From positions 930,001 through 994,000 of the forward strand of contig BJKQ01000001.1 of NCBI GenBank assembly GCA_006538405.1: a stretch of DNA of 64,000 bases, written 5' to 3'. Under the pieces are notes generated by a model. The model made no database searches, was not told where the DNA came from, and saw nothing but the letters and a program-made list of their open reading frames with translations. Each line of letters begins with the position of its first letter. Positions within the stretch are counted from its first letter, which is position 1. Below are positions 59,201 to 64,000 of the stretch, piece by piece. Position numbers and translations under genes: made by a program. Source of the stretch: Hansfordia pulvinata (taxonomy: Eukaryota > Ascomycota > Sordariomycetes > Xylariales).

Positions 59201-61913
59201 GTTGCGGTTGCCAAGCCCATAAGAGAGGGCTACGCTGGTATTGGGAGTGCCCTGACTTCCATCGCTGGAGCAATTACGAAAAGGGAATACGGCCGCAGCT
59301 GGCTATGAGGCGGCCGGCTTCCATTACGGAGCTTAGGATAGGTCTCATTGAGACCTTCGTCGAGGCCGAGATGCAGCCTCGCCATGAGCGGGAGGATGAA
59401 AGGAAGGCTGACTCGACCGAAAGCTGATGGCCGCGATGCAACGGTACACGGATAAGGCGTTGCTGGCAGCAAGACAGTACCGATACTTTTGGAGAGCTGC
59501 CAACGAGACCAGGTGGGGGCTGCTCGACGGCAAAGACCCACAGTAGCATGCGTTTCCAACGCGCACACACGGGGAAAAAAAAGACGAGGGGAACTTACAG
59601 TATCCCTACATGCACACACTTCTTGACGCGGGTAAGGCAAACTGCAGCAGAGTGCTGCCACAGACGCCATTCGCCGTGGACGTTCATGCTTGATTAAAAG
59701 AAAACGAAGCATTTCATAAAGCTAGATACAGTTAGTATTAATTCTTCCGGGTGCGCTGCGGCTTTGGGGGAAGGAGTGAACCACAAAAATTCGAAGGGAC
59801 GGTGTTCATGTTGAACTGGCACAAATATTCGGTCTCAAGTACCGTGAGTACCTAGTCGCATGTACTTGCACTAGGGCACGGCTGTGGAGAAAAGGGTCTG
59901 GAGGCTGAGGTCTAACGCGGCTGGGCCTGGCGCAAGCCGATGGTTGAGGATAGCTGGGGTACTGAGACCAATCACAGCCTCTAGAGTAGAGGCTTCGCGC
60001 CATATTGGGGCAGAGATGGGTAAAAGCAGCCATACCGCTTGATTTTCCCCATCGTGGCGGGACTGTAGGTCTGCAAGATCTTTGGGTCAGGGTGGTCAGT
60101 GAGGTCAAGGCACTGGGGGAGGGGAGGCACTGTGTCTGTGTACAGGTTGCTTGCACTACGAGTATCATGGGAGACCGGCCACGGTTGCTGGGCAATTGGT
60201 TGGAGGTCGGAAGGCCATACTCGTATTGTGCGTTGAAACACCCAACACAAGACGTTGCGTTGAGCTGATTAATACAGAGATGAGGAAGCGAGCAGTTGAG
60301 TCGCAATGGTCCTTTACTACCGGCCGGCGCTCGGGTTGTGTCAGAATGAGGGGGTGGGGATGATGGAGCGTGAGCCCATGCCAGGCAACGAACGGAACAG
60401 GCACAAACGCGGACACAGAAGCAAAAACCTCAATTGCCATTGCAACGAGCCATCCGCGCCGCTTCGGGGCCTTATTATGCTTCTTGCCGCTGGCCGCGTT
60501 AGCAATGTAGTTGAGGCTGGGTCGGTACGCAATCTGTTCGTAGGGGTGTACGTGGGTGGTAGTGGTGGTGGTGCCCACATTGGAATTCGTAGAATGCAGG
60601 GTTGGTGCCCCTCCATGTCCCTCCCAATCCCACTCGGAGCGGGCGCCCGTGGACCCCTGTGCTGCCCAGCCGAAAATCCAGGTGCTGGATTGGATTCAAC
60701 ATTTGGGAAAGGCGGAAGACAAAAACAATGGCGCTACCCGACCATACGGTCTAGCCCAGTGGCAATTGGGGGTGGGACCCTTGAGGATCGCCGCGCCCTG
60801 GCTGACTGTTGTTTTCCCGCTTTTGCGTCCCCGCGCACAATCAGCCTCCGCCTAACAACCAAAGAGAGTGGCACTGGGGCATACGAGCAGGTGGCATGTC
60901 GATGGGGAAAAGAGGCGGCGGGTGGCCTCAGCGGTACACCTATGCCAATGCGTGGGCTTTGGGCGGGAGAGGATGGCACTCGCCAGCAGACGACCTGAAC
61001 AGCCAGAGCTCGGGGAATCAACCGTTTTAAAGTTCAGTTTGAGTGGGCGGCCCTGCGGTGTGAGCACAAACCCGCGTCGGGGGCATCATGTACGGCAAGC
61101 AAACCTGCAACTTTGAGTAACAATTCTTCCAACAGGTCTCCCCTCTGCAGCACGCTGTGTTGGCGGTCCTGCTCTATGTAGACAACCTGCGGCATCTGTC
61201 TCCTGCAGCTGGCGACGTAGACATCATGCCATTCGGTCACGGGCTCGGATCATAGTTGCCAGGAGCAGTCATGTAGCTGTCATTCCGAACGCTATCCAAT
61301 CCTGCCGAGAACCTGGCACATCCAGTGCTGGCCGTATTGCCCAGTGAGGTCTCGAGAGGAACCGTGAGCATGTTAGGTAGCCATGACCCTCCGTTGAGGT
61401 CGACAGACCCGGCGCTGACAGGTCTGCGCCGCTGGTGTACTCGTAGGCGGAAGCCCGTACCTTGCATCGGGTGAAGGGACTCCCACTTGGGTTGGATGGT
61501 TGGATGTCGAGGTACCCGGACTTGTGGCCTTGTACCCAGTACCGGCACTAAGTAGCCTGCACCTGGGCCGGCATGGACTTATCGCCTGTCCCGTCCGCCC
61601 ACATTCGAGCGAGCCATCCATGGGAAAGCTCGCACGCACGCTCAAGCCGCCATACTTGTACAATAGTCGGCCCCAGTCTCGATCTTTTCCTGCCCGCCGC
61701 CTCTGCTCGCCGTCCAGTCAACCTGCCTCTGCTTGCTGTATCAACAGTCCCGTCCCATTCTTCCCTCACCTGCTTGCTCCAAGCACAGCGTCTCTCTCCC
61801 ACGCATCCACACATCTTCTCTCTCCATTCTCGCTCGTACGGGCCGACGCGAGTTGGACAACGCTCCCACCAATCTTCGCACGCATCTCTCCCAGACGTGC
61901 CCCCCTCCTTATC
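56276..61913. other. Long fas1-fas2 divergent intergenic region
   Basis: More than 5 kb with no supported coding exon or RNA gene. It contains seven TACTCGTA/TACGAGTA octamers (57057, 57737, 58990, 60157, 60218, 61438 and flanking near-matches counted separately) and pyrimidine-rich sequence towards fas2. The many short frames have no recognisable domain. Both fas promoters should lie here. Confidence 0.5.
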
Positions 61914-62154
61914 GTGAGTTCTCCCGGTCCGCATGCTCTTTCTCTCTCTCTCTCTCCCCCCGGTATCTCTTCACACCAAACGGGAGCTTGTACCAGTGGC
62001 TTGCAAAGCTCGGTATCTTGCCCTTACCTCTCAGGCCCCTCCGAATTTTCTGTGCCGACTGGCTTCACCCCTCGGATGGTGCCCCATTCCTCCACTGTCT
62101 TGCTCGTTGGCCCCTCACTGTACTGTACCATTAACCTAAGCCTCTGATTTGCAG
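61914..62154 (+). other. Predicted 5' leader intron of fas2
   Basis: A GTGAGT donor follows a pyrimidine-rich leader at 61914. A TTAACCT branch-like motif near 62131 precedes GATTTGCAG ending at 62154. The start codon is 157 bases further on. The prediction is from splice signals only. Confidence 0.5.
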
Positions 62155-62311
62155 CGTCGATACTTTCCTCGGCGCAACCCTCCAACTCGCCGCTTCGACC
62201 CTACCCTCCATAATTCACCGCCATTGATACCCACAAGAGCTCCCACCCTTGCTCTCACCGCATCGCGAGCTATACCCTTCCACATTCTCCTGCCTGGCCC
62301 CCGCCGTCAAC

Positions 62312-64000
62312 ATGCGTCCGGAAATTGAGCAGGAGCTCTCCCACACCCTGCTCGTCGAGCTGTTGGCATACCAGTTTGCCTCTCCCGTAAGATGGATTGA
62401 GACGCAAGATGTTCTGCTCGCCGAGCAGCAGGCAGAGCGCATCGTCGAAATCGGTCCCGCCGACACCCTGGGTGTCATGGCCAAGCGCACAATCGCCACC
62501 AAGTACGAGGCCTACGACGCCGCAAAGTCGCTCCAACGCCAGATCTTGTGCTCTGCCAAGGATGGCAAGGAGATTTACTACGAAGGGGACCCGGTTGAGG
62601 ATGAACCGGAGGCGCCACCTGCCGCCGCGGCCCCCGCTCCGGCTGCTGGTGCCGCCCCCGCCCCTGCTGCCGCTGCCGCTCCGGCGCCTGCGGCTCCCAG
62701 CGCCGGCCCGGCTGCCGCTGTGGAAGACGCCCCTGTCCCTGCCTTGGACTTGGTACGGAGTTTGATCGCACAGAAGCTGAAGAAGCCCTTCACGGAAATC
62801 CCCCTCAGCAAAGCCATCAAGGACTTGGTAGGAGGTAAGCATCGGCCCGGATCCTTGTTTCAGTGGCTCTAGCTAATCCAACGTCTACAGGAAAATCCAC
62901 GCTGCAAAACGAAATTCTGGGCGACCTGGGCAAGGAGTTCGGATCTACGCCCGAGAAGCCCGAGGACACACCCATAGACGAGCTGGGAGGCTTGATGCAG
63001 GCTACCTTCAATGGTCAGCTTGGCAAGGTCTCACAGGGCCTGATCGCCCGTGTAATATCATCCAAGATGCCTGGTGGCTTCAACATCACAGCCGCGAGGA
63101 AGTATCTTGAGACGCGGTGGGGCTTGGGCCCCGGTCGCCAGGACGGTGCCCTCCTGATGGCTATCACCATGGAGCCGGCAGCTCGCCTTGGCTCGGAGGC
63201 CGACGCCAAGGGCTTCCTTGACGACGTTACCCAGAAGTACGCCGCGCACGCCGGTTTCAGTCTCTCGACCGCCTCTGCTGCCGGCCCTGCTGGTGGCAGC
63301 GGTGGTGGCATGATGATGGACCCCGAGGCCATTGATGCTCTCACCAAGGACCAGCGTGTCCTCTTCAAGAACCAGCTGGAATTGCTGGCCAGATACCTCA
63401 AGGTCGACCTGCAAGACGGAGACAGGAAAGCAGTCGCTTCCAAGGAGTCCGAGTCGGTGCTCCAAGCCCAACTGGATCTGTGGGCTGCCGAGCACGGCGA
63501 CTTCTACGCCTCGGGCATTGAGCCCTCTTTCAGCCCGCTCAAGGCTCGCTCTTACGACTCTTCCTGGAACTGGGCGCGTCAGGATGTTCTTAGCATGTAC
63601 TACGACGTTCTCTTCGGCCGTCTGCAAGCTGTCGACCGCGAGATTGTCAGTCAGTGCATCCGCATCATGAGCAAGTCCAACCCCAAGCTCCTTGAGTTCA
63701 TGCAGTACCACATCGACCACTGTCCTGTGGAGCGCGGCGAGACCTACCAGCTTGCCAAGGACCTCGGCGAGCAGCTCATTCAGAACTGCCGCGACGTCCT
63801 CAACGTCCCCCCTGTCTACAAGGACGTGGGCGTTCCCACTGGTCCTCACACTACTGTGGACGCACGGGGAAACCTGGCCTACGAGGAAGTACCCCGGCCG
63901 AGCTGCCGCAAGCTGGAGCACTACGTCCAGCAGATGGCCGAGGGTGGCAAGATCTCCGAGTATGGCAACCGCGTCAAGGTCCAGAACGATCTGGGCCGCC
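62312..64000 (+). CDS. fas2: Fatty acid synthase subunit alpha, N-terminal part (runs off window)
   Basis: Exon 1 is 62312-62834 and exon 2 runs from 62891 past the window end, open throughout. The N-terminus [33 protein letters not shown] is the alpha-subunit segment that completes the malonyl/palmitoyl transferase domain. An Ala/Pro linker of about 50 residues follows. Next is the acyl carrier domain ([19 protein letters not shown]...) with the phosphopantetheine Ser in [10 protein letters not shown], a motif split by the intron. The remaining visible part leads into the ketoreductase region ([21 protein letters not shown] at the end). The ketoreductase, ketosynthase and PPT domains lie beyond the window. 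Works in the same complex as the product of the divergent gene. Confidence 0.96.

Noticed and set aside
61500..62147. 215-residue open frame upstream of fas2
   Set aside because: Ser/Pro-rich pyrimidine tract sequence that overlaps the predicted leader intron; no conserved feature.
63058..63921. 287-residue open frame on the minus strand
   Set aside because: Antisense of fas2 exon 2, which is open and conserved to the window end.

Overview
This is nuclear DNA from a filamentous ascomycete (Pezizomycotina, most likely a Sordariomycete). The signs are short GT-AG introns of about 50-180 nt with CTAAC-type branch points, a divergent FAS beta/alpha gene pair, a Ku70 with a C-terminal SAP domain, Zn2Cys6 and ACC-synthase-like proteins of fungal type, GC-rich coding sequence and long GC-poorer intergenic spacers. 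The species cannot be named from the sequence alone.

Layout: (i) 1-10 kb: an LtrA-family membrane protein (+), a small GPI-type secreted protein (-) and a secreted amidase-signature enzyme (-). (ii) 11.8-19.7 kb: an apparent sugar-acid catabolic cluster made of an ACS/Dal5-type MFS transporter (+), a DHDPS-family 2-keto-3-deoxy-aldonate aldolase-like enzyme (-) and a D-galactonate-dehydratase-like enolase-superfamily enzyme (+). (iii) 19.7-26.4 kb: a gene-poor stretch with one small Cys protein and a Ulp1/C48-type protease with a nuclear-signal tail. (iv) 26.4-28.7 kb: a second MFS transporter (-). (v) 32-41 kb: ferrochelatase (-) divergent from Ku70 (+), then a 1148-residue Zn2Cys6 protein (+). 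(vi) 41.7-49 kb: guanine deaminase (-), an initiator tRNA-Met gene, an SGNH hydrolase (+) and an ACC-synthase-like aminotransferase (-). (vii) 49.8-64 kb: FAS beta subunit (-) and the start of the FAS alpha subunit (+), separated by 6.2 kb.

Three things stand out. First, the initiator tRNA-Met at 44437-44562 is interrupted between the D arm and the anticodon stem by a 54-nt insert that looks exactly like a spliceosomal intron (GTATGT...ACTAAC...CACAG). This is not the canonical 37/38 position, and removing the insert restores a perfect initiator cloverleaf. Second, seven genes, including the normally essential FAS1 and ferrochelatase, each need one extra G or C (two in the aminotransferase) in a G/C run to be open. 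Restoring one base per site makes every exon sum divisible by three, so the consensus probably has systematic base losses in G/C runs and these genes are probably not pseudogenes. Third, the octamer TACTCGTA/TACGAGTA occurs at about 20 sites, all of them outside the coding exons.
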